This document shows positions 23,908 to 36,600 of a stretch of 64,000 bases of DNA, in pieces. A program made the translations under genes and the position numbers. The stretch lies in contig NC_079887.1 of the NCBI RefSeq assembly GCF_029227915.1, positions 27,651,650 through 27,715,649 on the forward strand. Reading direction: 5' to 3'. This DNA is from Hydractinia symbiolongicarpus (taxonomy: Eukaryota > Cnidaria > Hydrozoa > Anthoathecata > Hydractiniidae). The notes beneath the pieces were generated by a model that was given only the letters and a program-made list of their open reading frames with translations, did no database searches and had not been told where the DNA came from. How positions within the stretch are numbered: the stretch's first letter is position 1; each line of letters opens with the position of its first letter.

Positions 23908-25326
23908 ACGCTGAACAAAAGAAGTTTAATCGTCGGCAAACGAAAATCCGCGATTTCCCGTAAATCCCGGACTCGGCCCGTATATTCGAATGTATACAAA
24001 GAAAGTATCCAGGGAGTAAACTCATTTCCCAAACGATTTTTTAAATTTTTTTTTCACCACTAAAACACATGAGACTTGTTGTTTTCAAAAATGTTTTCAT
24101 TTTTGATGAGACGCTTAATGAAAGAGGTTTAATTGCCGGAAAACGAAAACCCGCGATTTCCCGTAAATCCCGGACTCGGCCCGTATATTCGAATGTATAC
24201 AAAGAAAGTATCCAGGGAGTAAACTCATTTCCCAAACGATTTTTTAAATTTTTTTTTTCACCACTAAAACACATGAGACTTGTTGTTTTCAAAAATGTTT
24301 TCATTTTTGATGAGACGCTTAATGAAAGAGGTTTAATCGCCGGAAAACGAAAACCCGCGATTTCCCGTAAATCCCGGGCGTGGCCCGTATAGTCGAATGT
24401 ATACAAAGAAAGTACCCTGTGAGTAAACTCATTTCCAGAAAGATTTTTTAAATTATTTTTTCAGCACTAAAACGCATAAGACTTGTAATTTTTAAAAATG
24501 TTTTCATTTTTGATGAGACGCTGAATAAAAGAAGTTTAATCGCCGGCAAACGAAAACCCGCGATTTCCCGTAAATACCGGGATTGGCCTGCATAGTCAAA
24601 AGTATACAAAGAAAGTACCCAGGGAGTAAACTCATTTCCCAAACGATTTTTTAAATTATTTTTTCACCACTAAAACGCATGAGACTTGTAGTTTTCAAAA
24701 ATGTTTTCATTTTTGATGAGACGCTGAATAAAAGGAGTTTAATCGCCGGCAAACGAAATCCTGCGATTTCCCTAAATCCCGGACTCGGCCCGTATAGTCA
24801 AAAGTATACAAAGAAAGTACCCAGGGAGTAAACTCATTTCCCAAACGATTTTTTAAATTATTTTTTCACCACTAAAACGCATGAGACTTGTAGTTTTCAA
24901 AAATGTTTTCATTTTTGATGAGACGCTGAATAAAAGGAGTTTAATCGCCGGCAAACGAAATCCTGCGATTTCCCTAAATCCCGGACTCGGCCCGTATAGT
25001 CAAAAGTATACAAAGAAAGTACCCAGGGAGTAAACTCATTTCCAGAACGATTTTTTAAATTATTTTTTCACCACTAAAACGCATAAGACTTGTAGTTTTT
25101 AAAAATGTTTTCATTTTTGATGAGACGCTGAATAAAAAAAGTTTAATCGCCGGCAAAGGAAAATCCGCGATTTCCCGTAAATCCCGGGCTTGGCCCGTAT
25201 AGTCAAAAGTATACAAAGAAAGTACCCAGGGAGTAAACTCATTTCCCGAACGATTTTTTATATTATTTTTTTACCACTAAACGCATGAGACTTGTAGTTT
25301 TCAAAAATATTTTCATATTTGATGTG
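23908..25326 (+). repeat. V-type HOR unit 6 (7 monomers, 1419 bp)
   Basis: Order V ('gctgaacaaaag', private with 30188), W, W-like with T10, Z, Q, Q, R. It matches unit 2 except for a second Q monomer: Q is locally doubled at about 24725-25130 with near-identical sequence, a one-monomer insertion. Confidence 0.86.
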
Positions 25327-26743
25327 ACGCTGAATAAAAGAAGTTTAATCGTCGGCAAACGAAAATCCGCGATTTCCCGTAAATCCCGGACTCGGCCCGT
25401 ATATTCGAATGTATACAAAGAAAGTATCCAGAGAGTAAACTCATTTCCCAAACGATTTTTTAAATTTTTTTTTCACCACTAAAACACATGAGACTTGTTG
25501 TTTTCAAAAATGTTTTCATTTTTGATGAGACGCTTAATGAAAGAGGTTTAATTGCCGGAAAAGGAAAACCCGCGATTTCCCGTAAATCCCGGACTCGGCC
25601 CGTATATTCGAATGTATACAAAGAAAGTATCCAGGGAGTAAACTCATTTCCCAAACGATTTTTTAAATTTCTTTTTCACCACTAAAACACATGAGACTTG
25701 TTGTTTTCAAAAATGTTTTCATTTTTGATGAGACGGTTAATGAAAGAGGTTTAATCGCCGGAAAACGAAAACCCGCGATTTCCCGTAAATCCCGGGCTTG
25801 GCCCGTATAGTCGAATGTATACAAAGAAAGTACCCTGTGAGTAAACTCATTTCCAGAACGATTGTTAAAATTATTTTTTCACCACTAAACGCATGAGACT
25901 TGTATTTTTCAAAAATATTTTCATATTTGATGAGACGCTGAATAAAAGAAGTTTAATCGCCGGCAAACGAAAACCCGCGATTTCCCGTAAATCCCGGGCT
26001 TGGCCCGTATAGTCAAAAGTATACAAAGAAAGTACCCAGGGAGTAAACTCATTTCCCGAACGAAATTTTAAATTACTTTTTCACCACTAAAACGCATGAG
26101 ACTTGTAGTTTTTAAAAATGTTTTCATTTTTCATGAGACGCTGAATAAAAGCAGTTTAATCGCCGGCAAACGAAAACCCGCGATTTCCCGTAAATCCCGG
26201 GCTTGGCACGTATAGTCGAATGTATACAAAGAAAGTACCCTGTGAGTAAACTCATTTCCAGAACGATTTTTTAAATTATTTTTTCACCACTAAAACGCAT
26301 AAGACTTGTAGTTTTTAAAAATGTTTTCATTTTTGATGAGACGCTGAATAAAAGGAGTTTAATCGCCGGCAAACGAAATCCTGCGATTTCCCGAAAATCC
26401 CGGACTCGGCCCGTATAGTCAAAAGTATACAAAGAAAGTACCCAGGGAGTAAACTCATTTCCAGAACGATTTTTTAAATTATTTTTTCACCACTAAAACG
26501 TATAAGACTTGTAGTTTTTAAAAATGTTTTCATTTTTGATGAGACGCTGAATAAAAAAAGTTTAATCGCCGGCAAACGAAAATCCGCGATTTCCCGTAAA
26601 TCCGGGCTTGGCCCGTATAGTCAAAAGTATACAAAGAAAGTACCCAGGGAGTAAACTCATTTCCCGAACGATTTTTTATATTATTTTTTACCACTAAACG
26701 CATGAGACTTGTAGTTTTCAAAAATATTTTCATATTTGATGTG
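25327..26743 (+). repeat. V-type HOR unit 7 (7 monomers, 1417 bp)
   Basis: Same order as unit 3 (V, W, X, a2-like, P, Q, R), offset 5469, including 'tatccagagag' and 'cgtataagac'. New private changes are 'aaaggaaaacc' in W and 'aaatttctttttcacc'. Q here has 'ttcccgaaaatccc', shared with the next unit. Confidence 0.86.
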
Positions 26744-28363
26744 ACGCTGAATAAAAGAAGTTTAATCGTCGGCAAACGAAAATCCGCGATTTCCCGTAAA
26801 TCCCGGACTCGGCCCGTATATTCGAATGTATACAAAGAAAGTATCCAGGGAGTAAACTCATTTCCCAAACGATTTTTTAATTTTTTTTTTCACCACTAAA
26901 ACACATGAGACTTGTTGTTTTCAAAAATGTTTTCATTTTTGATGAGACGCTTAATGAAAGAGGTTTAATTGCCGGAAAACGAAAACCCGCGATTTCCCGT
27001 AAATCCCGGACTCGGCCCGTATATTCGAATGTATACAAAGAAAGTATCCAGGGAGTAAACTCATTTCCCAAACGATTTTTTAAATTTTTTTTTCACCACT
27101 AAAACACATGAGACTTGTTGTTTTCAAAAATGTTTTCATATTTGATGTGACGCTGAATAAAAGAAGTTTAATCGTCGGCAAACGAAAATCCGCGATTTCC
27201 CGTAAATCCCGGACTCGGCCCGTATATTCGAATGTATACAAAGAAAGTATCCAGGGAGTAAACTCATTTCCCAAACGATTTTTTAAATTTTTTTTTCACC
27301 ACTAAAACACATGAGACTTGTTGTTTTCAAAAATGTTTTCATTTTTGATGAGACGGTTAATGAAAGAGGTTTAATCGCCGGAAAACGAAAACCCGCGATT
27401 TCCCGTAAATCCCGGGCTTGGCCCGTATAGTCGAATGTATACAAAGAAAGTACCCTGTGAGTAAACTCATTTCCAGAACGATTGTTAAAATTATTTTTTC
27501 ACCACTAAACGCATGAGACTTGTATTTTTCAAAAATATTTTCATATTTGATGAGACGCTGAATAAAAGAAGTTTAATCGCCGGCAAACGAAAACCCGCGA
27601 TTTCCCGTAAATCCCGGGCTTGGCCCGTATAGTCAAAAGTATACAAAGAAAGTACCCAGGGAGTAAACTCATTTCCCGAACGAAATTTTAAATTACTTTT
27701 TCACCACTAAAACGCATGAGACTTGTAGTTTTTAAAAATGTTTTCATTTTTCATGAGACGCTGAATAAAAGCAGTTTAATCGCCGGCAAACGAAAACCCG
27801 CGATTTCCCGTAAATCCCGGGCTTGGCACGTATAGTCGAATGTATACAAAGAAAGTACCCTGTGAGTAAACTCATTTCCAGAACGATTTTTTAAATTATT
27901 TTTTCACCACTAAAACGCATAAGACTTGTAGTTTTTAAAAATGTTTTCATTTTTGATGAGACGCTGAATAAAAGGAGTTTAATCGCCGGCAAACGAAATC
28001 CTGCGATTTCCCGAAAATCCCGGACTCGGCCCGTATAGTCAAAAGTATACAAAGAAAGTACCCAGGGAGTAAACTCATTTCCAGAACGATTTTTTAAATT
28101 ATTTTTTCACCACTAAAACGTATAAGACTTGTAGTTTTTAAAAATGTTTTCATTTTTGATGAGACGCTGAATAAAAAAAGTTTAATCGCCGGCAAACGAA
28201 AATCCGCGATTTCCCGTAAATCCGGGCTTGGCCCGTATAGTCAAAAGTATACAAAGAAAGTACCCAGGGAGTTAACTCATTTCCCGAACGATTTTTTATA
28301 TTATTTTTTACCACTAAACGCATGAGACTTGTAGTTTTCAAAAATATTTTCATATTTGATGTG
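26744..28363 (+). repeat. V-type HOR unit 8 (8 monomers, 1620 bp)
   Basis: Order V, W, V' hybrid, X, a2-like, P, Q, R. This is the repeating unit of a recent 1620-bp tandem duplication. Lines 25681-27300 and 27301-28920 align without gaps and show two differences by eye: a/t at 26653/28273 and t/a at 26881/28501. Confidence 0.9.
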
Positions 28364-30187
28364 ACGCTGAATAAAAGAAGTTTAATCGTCGGCAAACGAA
28401 AATCCGCGATTTCCCGTAAATCCCGGACTCGGCCCGTATATTCGAATGTATACAAAGAAAGTATCCAGGGAGTAAACTCATTTCCCAAACGATTTTTTAA
28501 ATTTTTTTTTCACCACTAAAACACATGAGACTTGTTGTTTTCAAAAATGTTTTCATTTTTGATGAGACGCTTAATGAAAGAGGTTTAATTGCCGGAAAAC
28601 GAAAACCCGCGATTTCCCGTAAATCCCGGACTCGGCCCGTATATTCGAATGTATACAAAGAAAGTATCCAGGGAGTAAACTCATTTCCCAAACGATTTTT
28701 TAAATTTTTTTTTCACCACTAAAACACATGAGACTTGTTGTTTTCAAAAATGTTTTCATATTTGATGTGACGCTGAATAAAAGAAGTTTAATCGTCGGCA
28801 AACGAAAATCCGCGATTTCCCGTAAATCCCGGACTCGGCCCGTATATTCGAATGTATACAAAGAAAGTATCCAGGGAGTAAACTCATTTCCCAAACGATT
28901 TTTTAAATTTTTTTTTCACCACTAAAACACATGAGACTTGTTGTTTTCAAAAATGTTTTCATTTTTGATGAGACGCTTAATGAAAGAGGTTTAATTGCCG
29001 GAAAACGAAAACCCGCGATTTCCCGTAAATCCCGGACTCGGCCCGTATATTCGAATGTATACAAAGAAAGTATCCAGGGAGTAAACTCATTTCCCAAACG
29101 ATTTTTTAAATTTTTTTTTCACCACTAAAACACATGAGACTTGTTGTTTTCAAAAATGTTTTCATTTTTGATGAGACGCTTAATGAAAGAGGTTTAATCG
29201 CCGGAAAACGAAAACCCGCGATTTCCCGTAAATCCCGGGCTTGGCCCGTATAGTCGAATGTATACAAAGAAAGTACCCTGTGAGTAAACTCATTTCCAGA
29301 ACGATTGTTTAAATTATTTTTTCACCACTAAACGCATGAGACTTGTAGTTTTCAAAAATATTTTCATATTTGATGAGACGCTGAATAAAAGAAGTTTAAT
29401 CGCCGGCAAAAGAAAACCCGCGATTTCCCGTAAATCCCGGGCCTGGCCCGTATAGTCAAAAGTATACAAAGAAAGTACCTAGGGAGTAAACTCATTTCCC
29501 GAACGAAATTTTAAATTACTTTTTCACCACTAAAACGCATGAGACTTGTAGTTTTTAAAAATGTTTTCATTTTTCATGAGACGCTGAATAAAAGCAGTTT
29601 AATCGCCGGCAAACGAAAACCCGCGATTTCCCGTAAATCCCGGGCTTGGCACGTATAGTCGAATGTATACAAAGAAAGTACCCTGTGAGTAAACTCATTT
29701 CCAGAACGATTTTTTAAATTATTTTTTCACCACTAAAACGCATAAGACTTGTAGTTTTTAAAAATGTTTTCATTTTTGATGAGACGCTGAATAAAAGGAG
29801 TTTAATCGCCGGCAAACGAAATCCTGCGATTTCCCTAAATCCCGGACTCGGCCCGTATAGTCAAAAGTATACAAAGAAAGTACCCAGGGAGTAAACTCAT
29901 TTCCAGAACGATTTTTTAAATTATTTTTTCACCACTAAAACGCATAAGACTTGTAGTTTTTAAAAATGTTTTCATTTTTGATGAGACGCTGAATAAAAAA
30001 AGTTTAATCGCCGGCAAACGAAAATCCGCGATTTCCCGTAAATCCCGGGCTTGGCCCGTATAGTCAAAAGTATACAAAGAAAGTACCCAGGGAGTAAACT
30101 CATTTCCCGAACGATTTTTTATATTATTTTTTTACCACTAAACGCATGAGACTTGTAGTTTTTAAAAATATTTTCATATTTGATGTG
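28364..30187 (+). repeat. V-type HOR unit 9 (9 monomers, 1824 bp)
   Basis: Order V, W, V', W, W-like, a2-like ('ggcaaaag', 'gggcctgg'), P, Q, R. It is a composite. The left part duplicates unit 8 and the right part duplicates unit 5, so it is the longest V-to-V spacing in the region. The next V at 30188 carries the 'gctgaacaaaag' state of 23908. Confidence 0.85.
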
Positions 30188-33100
30188 ACGCTGAACAAAA
30201 GAAGTTTAATCGTCGGCAAACTAAAATCCGCGATTTCCCGTAAATCCCGGACTCGGCCCGTATATTCGAATGTATACAAAGAAAGTATCCAGGGAGTAAA
30301 CTCATTTCCCAAACGATTTTTTAAATTTTTTTCTCACCACTAAAACACATGAGACTTGTTGTTTTCAAAAATGTTTTCATTTTTGATGAGACACTTAATG
30401 AAAGAGGTTTAATTGCCGGAAAACGAAAACCCGCGATTTCCCGTAAATCCCGGACTCGGCCCGTATATTCGAATGTATACAAAGAAAGTATCCAGGGAGT
30501 AAATTCATTTCCCAAACGATTTTTTAAATTTTTTTTTCACCACTAAAACACATGAGACTTGTTGTTTTCAAAAATGTTTTCATTTTTGATGAGACGCTTA
30601 ATGAAAGAGGTTTAATCGCCGGAAAACGAAAACCCGCGATTTCCCGTAAATCCCGGGCTTGGTCCGTATAGTCGAATGTATACAAAGAAAGTACCCTGTG
30701 AGTAAACTCATTTCCAGAACGATTGTTTAAATTATTTTTTCACCACTAAACGCATGAGACTTGTAGTTTTCAAAAATATTTTCATATTTGATGAGACGCT
30801 GAATAAAAGAAGTTTAATCGCCGGCAAACGAAAACCCGCGATTTCCCGTAAATCCCGGGCTTGGCCCGAATAGTCAAAAGTATACAAAGAAAGTACCCAG
30901 GGAGTAAACTCATTTCCCGAACGAAATTTTAAATTACTTTTTCACCACTAAAACGCATGAGACTTGTAGTTTTTAAAAATGTTTTCATTTTTCATGAGAC
31001 GCTGAATAAAAGCAGTTTAATCGCCGGCAAACGAAAACCCGCGATTTCCCGTAAATCCCGGGCTTGGCACGTATAGTCGAATGTATACAAAGAAAGTACC
31101 CTGTGAGTAAACTCATTTCCAGAACGATTTTTTAAATTATTTTTTCACCACTAAAACGCATAAGACTTGTAGTTTTTAAAAATGTCTTCATTTTTGATGA
31201 GACGCTGAATAAAAGAAGTTTAATCGCTGGCAAACGAAAACCCGCGATTTCCCGTCAATCCCGGCTTGGCCCGTATAGTCAAAAGTATACAAAGAAAGTA
31301 CCCGGGGAGTAAACTCATTTCCCAAACGATTTTTTAAATTATTATTTCACCACTAAAACGCATGAGACTTGTAGTTTTCAAAAATGTTTTCATTTTTGAT
31401 GAAACGCTGAATAAAAGAAGTTTAATCGCCGGCAAACGAAAACCCGCGATTTCCCGTAAATCCCGGGCTTAGCCCGTATAGTCAAAAGTATACAAAGAAA
31501 GTACCCAGGCAGTAAACCCATTTCCCGAACGATTTTTTAAATTACTTTTTCACCACTAAAAGGCATGAGACTTGTAGTTTTTAAAAATGTTTTCATTTTT
31601 GATGAGACGCTGAATAAATGAAGTTTATTCGCCGGCAAACGAAAACCTGCGATTTCCCGTAAATCCTGGACTCGGCCCGTAAAGGCAAAAGTATACAAAG
31701 AAAGTACCCAGGGAGTAAACTCATTTCTTAAACGATTTTTTAAATTATTATTTCACCACTAAAACGCATGAGACATGTAGTTTTCAAGAATGTTTTCATT
31801 TTTAATGAGACACTGAATAAAAGCAGTTTAATCGCCGGCAAACGAAAACCCGCGATTTTCCGTAAATCCCGGGCTTGGCACGTATAGTCGAATGTATACA
31901 AAGAAAGTACCCTGTGAGTAAACTCATTTCCAGAACGATTTTTTAAATTATTTTTTCACCACTAAAACGCATAAGACTTGTAGTTTTTAAAAATGTTTTC
32001 ATTTTTGATGAGACGCTGAATAAAAGAAGTTTAATCGCCGGCAAACGAAAACCCGCGATTTCCCGTAAATCCCGGCTTGGCCCGTATAGTCAAAAGTATA
32101 CAAAGAAAGTACCCAGGGAGTAAACTCATTTCCCGAACGATTTTTTAAATAATTTTTTCACCAATAAAACGCATGAGACTTGTAGTTTTCAAGAATGTTT
32201 TCATTTTTAATGAGACACTGAATAAAAGCAGTTTAATCGCCGGCAAACGAAAACCCTCGATTTTCCGTAAATCCCGGGCTTGGCACGTATAGTCGAATGT
32301 ATACAAAGAAAGTACCCTGTGAGTAAACTCATTTCCAGAACGATTTTTTAAATTATTTTTTCACCACTAAAACGCATAAGACTTGTAGTTTTTAAAAATG
32401 TTTTCATTTTTGATGAGACGCTGAATAAAAGAAGTTTAATCACCGGCAAACCAAAACCCGCGATTTCCCGTAAATCCCGGCTTGGCCCGTATAGTCAAAA
32501 GTATACAAAGAAAGTACCCAGGGAGTAAACTCATTTCCCGAACGATTATTTAAAATATTTTTTCACCACTAAAACGCATGAGACTTGTAGTTTTTAAAAA
32601 TGTTTTCATTTTTGATGAGACGCTGAATAAAAGAAGTTTAATCGCCGGCAAACGAAAACCCGCGATTTCCCGTAAATCCCGGGCTTGGCCCGTATAGTCA
32701 AAAGTATACAAAGAAAGTACCCAGGGAGTAAACTCATTTCCCGTACGATTTTTTAAATTACTTTTTTCACCACTAAAACGCATGAGACTTGTAGTTTTTG
32801 AAAATCTTTTCATTTTTGATGAGACGCTGAATAAATGAAGTTTAATCGCCGGCAAACGAAAACCTGCGATTTCCCGTAAATCCTGGACTCGGCCCGTATA
32901 GTCAAAAGTATACAAAGAAAGTACCCAGGGAGTAAACTCGTTTCCCAAACGACTTTTTAAATTATTGTTTCACCACTAAAACGCATGAGACTTGTAGTTT
33001 TCAAGAATGTTTTCATTTTTAATGAGACGCTGAATAAAAGCAGTTTAATCGCCGGCAAACGAAAACCCGCGATTTCCCGTAAATTCCGGGCTTGGCACGT

Positions 33101-33633
33101 ATAGTCGAATGTATACAAAGAAAGTACCCTGTCAGTAAACTCATTTCCAGAACGATTTTTTAAATTATTTTTTCACCACTAAAACGCATAAGACTTGTAG
33201 TTTTTAAAAATGTTTTCATTTTTGATGAGACGCTGAATAAAAGAAGTTTAATCGCCGGCAAACGAAATCCCGCGTTTTCCCGTAAATCCCGGGCTTGGCA
33301 CGTATAGTCGAATGTATACAAAGAAAGTACCCTGTGAGTAAACTCATTTCCAGAACGATTTTTTAAATTATTTTTTCACCACTAAACGCATGAGACTTGT
33401 AGTTTTCAAAAATATTTTCATATTTGATGAGACGCTGAATAAAAGAAGTTTAATCGCCGGCAAACGAAAACCCGCGATTTCCCGTAAATCCCGGGCTTGG
33501 CCCGTATAGTCAAAAGTATACAAAGAAAGTCCCCGGGGAGTAAACTCATTTCCCGAACGAAATTTTAAATTACTTTTTCACCACTAAAACGCATGAGACT
33601 TGTAGTTTTTTAAAATGTTTTCATTTTTCATGA
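30188..33633 (+). repeat. Head of ~16-kb super-unit, copy 1
   Basis: V, W, W-like, a2-like with private 'ggcccgaatagtc' (about 30865), P, a monomer with 'aatcgctggc' (31221), 'tgaaacgctg', 'aaatgaagtttattcgcc', two monomers with 'gacactgaataaaagcag' (about 31809 and 32215), 'ccgtacgatt' (about 32743), 'aaactcgtttcccaaacgac' (about 32938), and 'gaaatcccgcgtttt' (about 33265). Nearly the same series, with whole-monomer gains and losses, follows 46006. Confidence 0.82.
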
Positions 33634-36600
33634 GACGCTGAATAAAAGCAGTTTAATCGCCGGCAAACGAAAACCCGCAATTTCCCGTAAATCCCGGGCT
33701 TGGCACGTATAGTCGAATGTATACAAAGAAAGTACACTGTGAGTAAACTCATTTCCAGAACGATTTTTTAAATTATTTTTTCACCACTAAAACGCATGAG
33801 ACTTGTAGTTTTCAAGAATGTTTTCATTTTTAATGAGACGCTGAATAAAAGCAGTTTAATCGCCGGCAAACGAAAACCCGCGATTTCCCGTAAATCCCGG
33901 GCTTGGCACGTATAGTCGAATGTATACAAAGAAAGTACCCTGTGAGTAAACTCATTTCCAGAACGATTTTTTAAATTATTTTTTCACCACTAAAACGCAT
34001 AAGACTTGTAGTTTTTAAAAATGTTTTCATTTTTGATGAGACGCTGAATAAAAGAAGTTTAATCGCCGGCAAACGAAAACCCGCGATTTCCCGTAAATCC
34101 CGGCTTGGCCCGTATAGTCAAAAGTATACAAAGAAAGTACCCAGGGAGTAAACTCATTTCCCGAACGATTTTTTAAATTACTTTTTCACCACTAAAACGC
34201 ATGAGACTTGTAGTTTTTAAAAATGCTTTCATTATTGATGAGACGCTGAATAAAAGAAGTTTAATCGCCGGCAAACAAAAATCCGCGATTTCCCGTAAAT
34301 CCCGGGCTTGGCCCGTATAGTCAAAAGTATACAAAAAAAGTACCCAGGGAGTAAACTCATTTCCCGAACGATTTTTTAAATTACTTTTTCACCACTAAAA
34401 CGCATGAGACTTGTAGTTTTTAAAAATGTTTTTATTTTTGATGAGACGCTGAATAAATGAAGTTTAATCGCCGGCAAACGAAAACCCGCGATTTCCCGTA
34501 AATCCCGGGCTTGGCACGTATAGTCGAATGTATACAAAGAAAGTACCCTGTGAGTAAACTCATTTCCAGAACGATTTTTTAAATTATTTTTTCACCACTA
34601 AAACGCATAAGACTTGTAGTTTTTAAAAATGTTTTCATTTTTGATGAGACGCTGAATAAAAGAAGTTTAATCGCCGGCAAACGAAAACCCGCGATTTCGC
34701 GTAAATCCCGGCTTGGCCCGTATAGTCAAAAGTATACAAAGAAAGTACCCAGGGAGTAAACTCATTTCCCGAACGATTTTTTAAATTATTTTTTCACCAC
34801 TAAAACGCATGAGACTTGTAGTTTTTAAAAATGTTTTCATTTTTAATGAGACGCTGAATAAAAGAAGTTTAATCGCCGGCAAACGAAAACCCGCGATTTC
34901 CCGTAAATCCCGGGCTTGGCGCGTATAGTCGAATGTATACAAAGAAAGTACCCTGTGAGTAAACTCATTTCCAGAACGATTTTTTAAATTATTTTTTCAC
35001 CGCTAAAACGCATAAGACTTGTAGTTTTTAAAAATCTTTTCATTTTTGATGAGACGCTGAATAAAAGAAGTTTAATCGCCGGCAAACGAAATCCCGCGTT
35101 TTCCCGTAAATCCGGGGCTTGGCCCGTATAGTCGAATGTATACAAAGAAGGTACCCAGGGAGTAAACTCATTTCCCAAACGATTTTTTAAATTTTTTTTT
35201 CTCCACTAAAACGCATGAGACTTGTAGTTTTCAAAAATGTTGTCATTTTTGATGAGACGCTTAATGAAAGAGGTTTAATCGCCGGAAAACGAAAACCCGC
35301 GATTTCCCGTAAATCCCGGGCTTGGCCCGTATAGTCGAATGTATACAAAGAAAGTACCCTGTGAGTAAACTCATTTCCCGAACGATTTTTTAAATTATTT
35401 TTTCACCACTAAACGCATGAGACTTGTAGTTTTCAAAAATATTTTCATATTTGATGAGACGCTGAATAAAAGAAGTTTAATCGCCGGCAAACGAAAACCC
35501 GCGATTGCCCCCGTAAATCCCGGGCTTGGCACGTATAGTCGAATGTATACAAAGAAAGTACCCTGTGAGTAAACTCATTTCCAGAACGATTTTTTAAATT
35601 ATTTTTTCACCACTAAAACGCATAAGACTTGTAGTTTTTAAAAATGTTTTCATTTTTGATGAGACGCTGAATAAAAGAAGTTTAATCGCCGGCAAACGAA
35701 AACCCGCGATTTCCCGTAAATCCCGGCTTGGCCCGTATAGTCAAAAGTATACAAAGAAAGTACCCAGGGAGTAAACTCATTTCCCGAACGATTTTTTAAA
35801 TTACTTTTTCACCACTAAAACGCATGAGACTTGTAGTTTTTAAAAATGTTTTCATTTTTGATGGGACGCTGAATAAATGAAGTTTAATCGCCGGCAAACG
35901 AAAACCTGCGATTTCCCGTAAATCCTGGACTCGGCCCGTATAGTCAAAAGTATACAAAGAAAGTACCCAGGGAGTAAACTCATTTCCCAAACGATTTTTT
36001 AAATTATTATTTCACCACTAAAACCCATGAGACTTGTAGTTTTCAAGAATGTTTTCATTTTTGATGAGACGCTGAATAAAAGCAGTTTAATCGCCGGCAA
36101 ACGAAAACCTGCGATTTCCCGTAAATCCCGGACTCGGCCCGTATAGTCAAAAGTATACAAAGAAAGTATCCAGGGAGTAAACTCATTTCCAGAACGATTT
36201 TTTAAATTATTTTTTCACCACTAAAACGCATAAGACTTGTAGTTTTTAAAAATGTTTTCATTTTTGATGAGACGCTGAATAAAAGAAGTTTAATCGCCGG
36301 CAAACGAAAACCCGCGATTTCCCGTAAATCCCGGCTTGGCCCGTATAGTCAAAAGTATACAAAGAAAGTACCCAGGGAGTAAACTCATTTCCCGAACGAT
36401 TTTTTAAATTACTTTTTCACCACTAAAACGCATGAGACTTGTAGTTTTTAAAAATGTTTTCATTTTTGATGGGACGCTGAATAAGTGAAGTTTAATCGCC
36501 GGCAAACGAAAACCTGCGATTTCCCGTAAATCCTGGACTCGGCCCGTATAGTCAAAAGTATACAAAGAAAGTACCCAGGGAGTAAACTCATTTCTCAAAC

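Noticed and set aside
32550-32948. Short ORFs of 62-132 codons on both strands, recurring through the window (longest, on the minus strand, here)
   Set aside because: They recur at monomer spacing, overlap on opposite strands, end or shift at each 1-bp indel, and the 203-bp period is not a multiple of three. The longer ones exist only because of a chance indel, such as an extra T in the T-tract. Variation shows no preference for silent sites. They may be listed elsewhere as hypothetical proteins but I do not support any as a gene.
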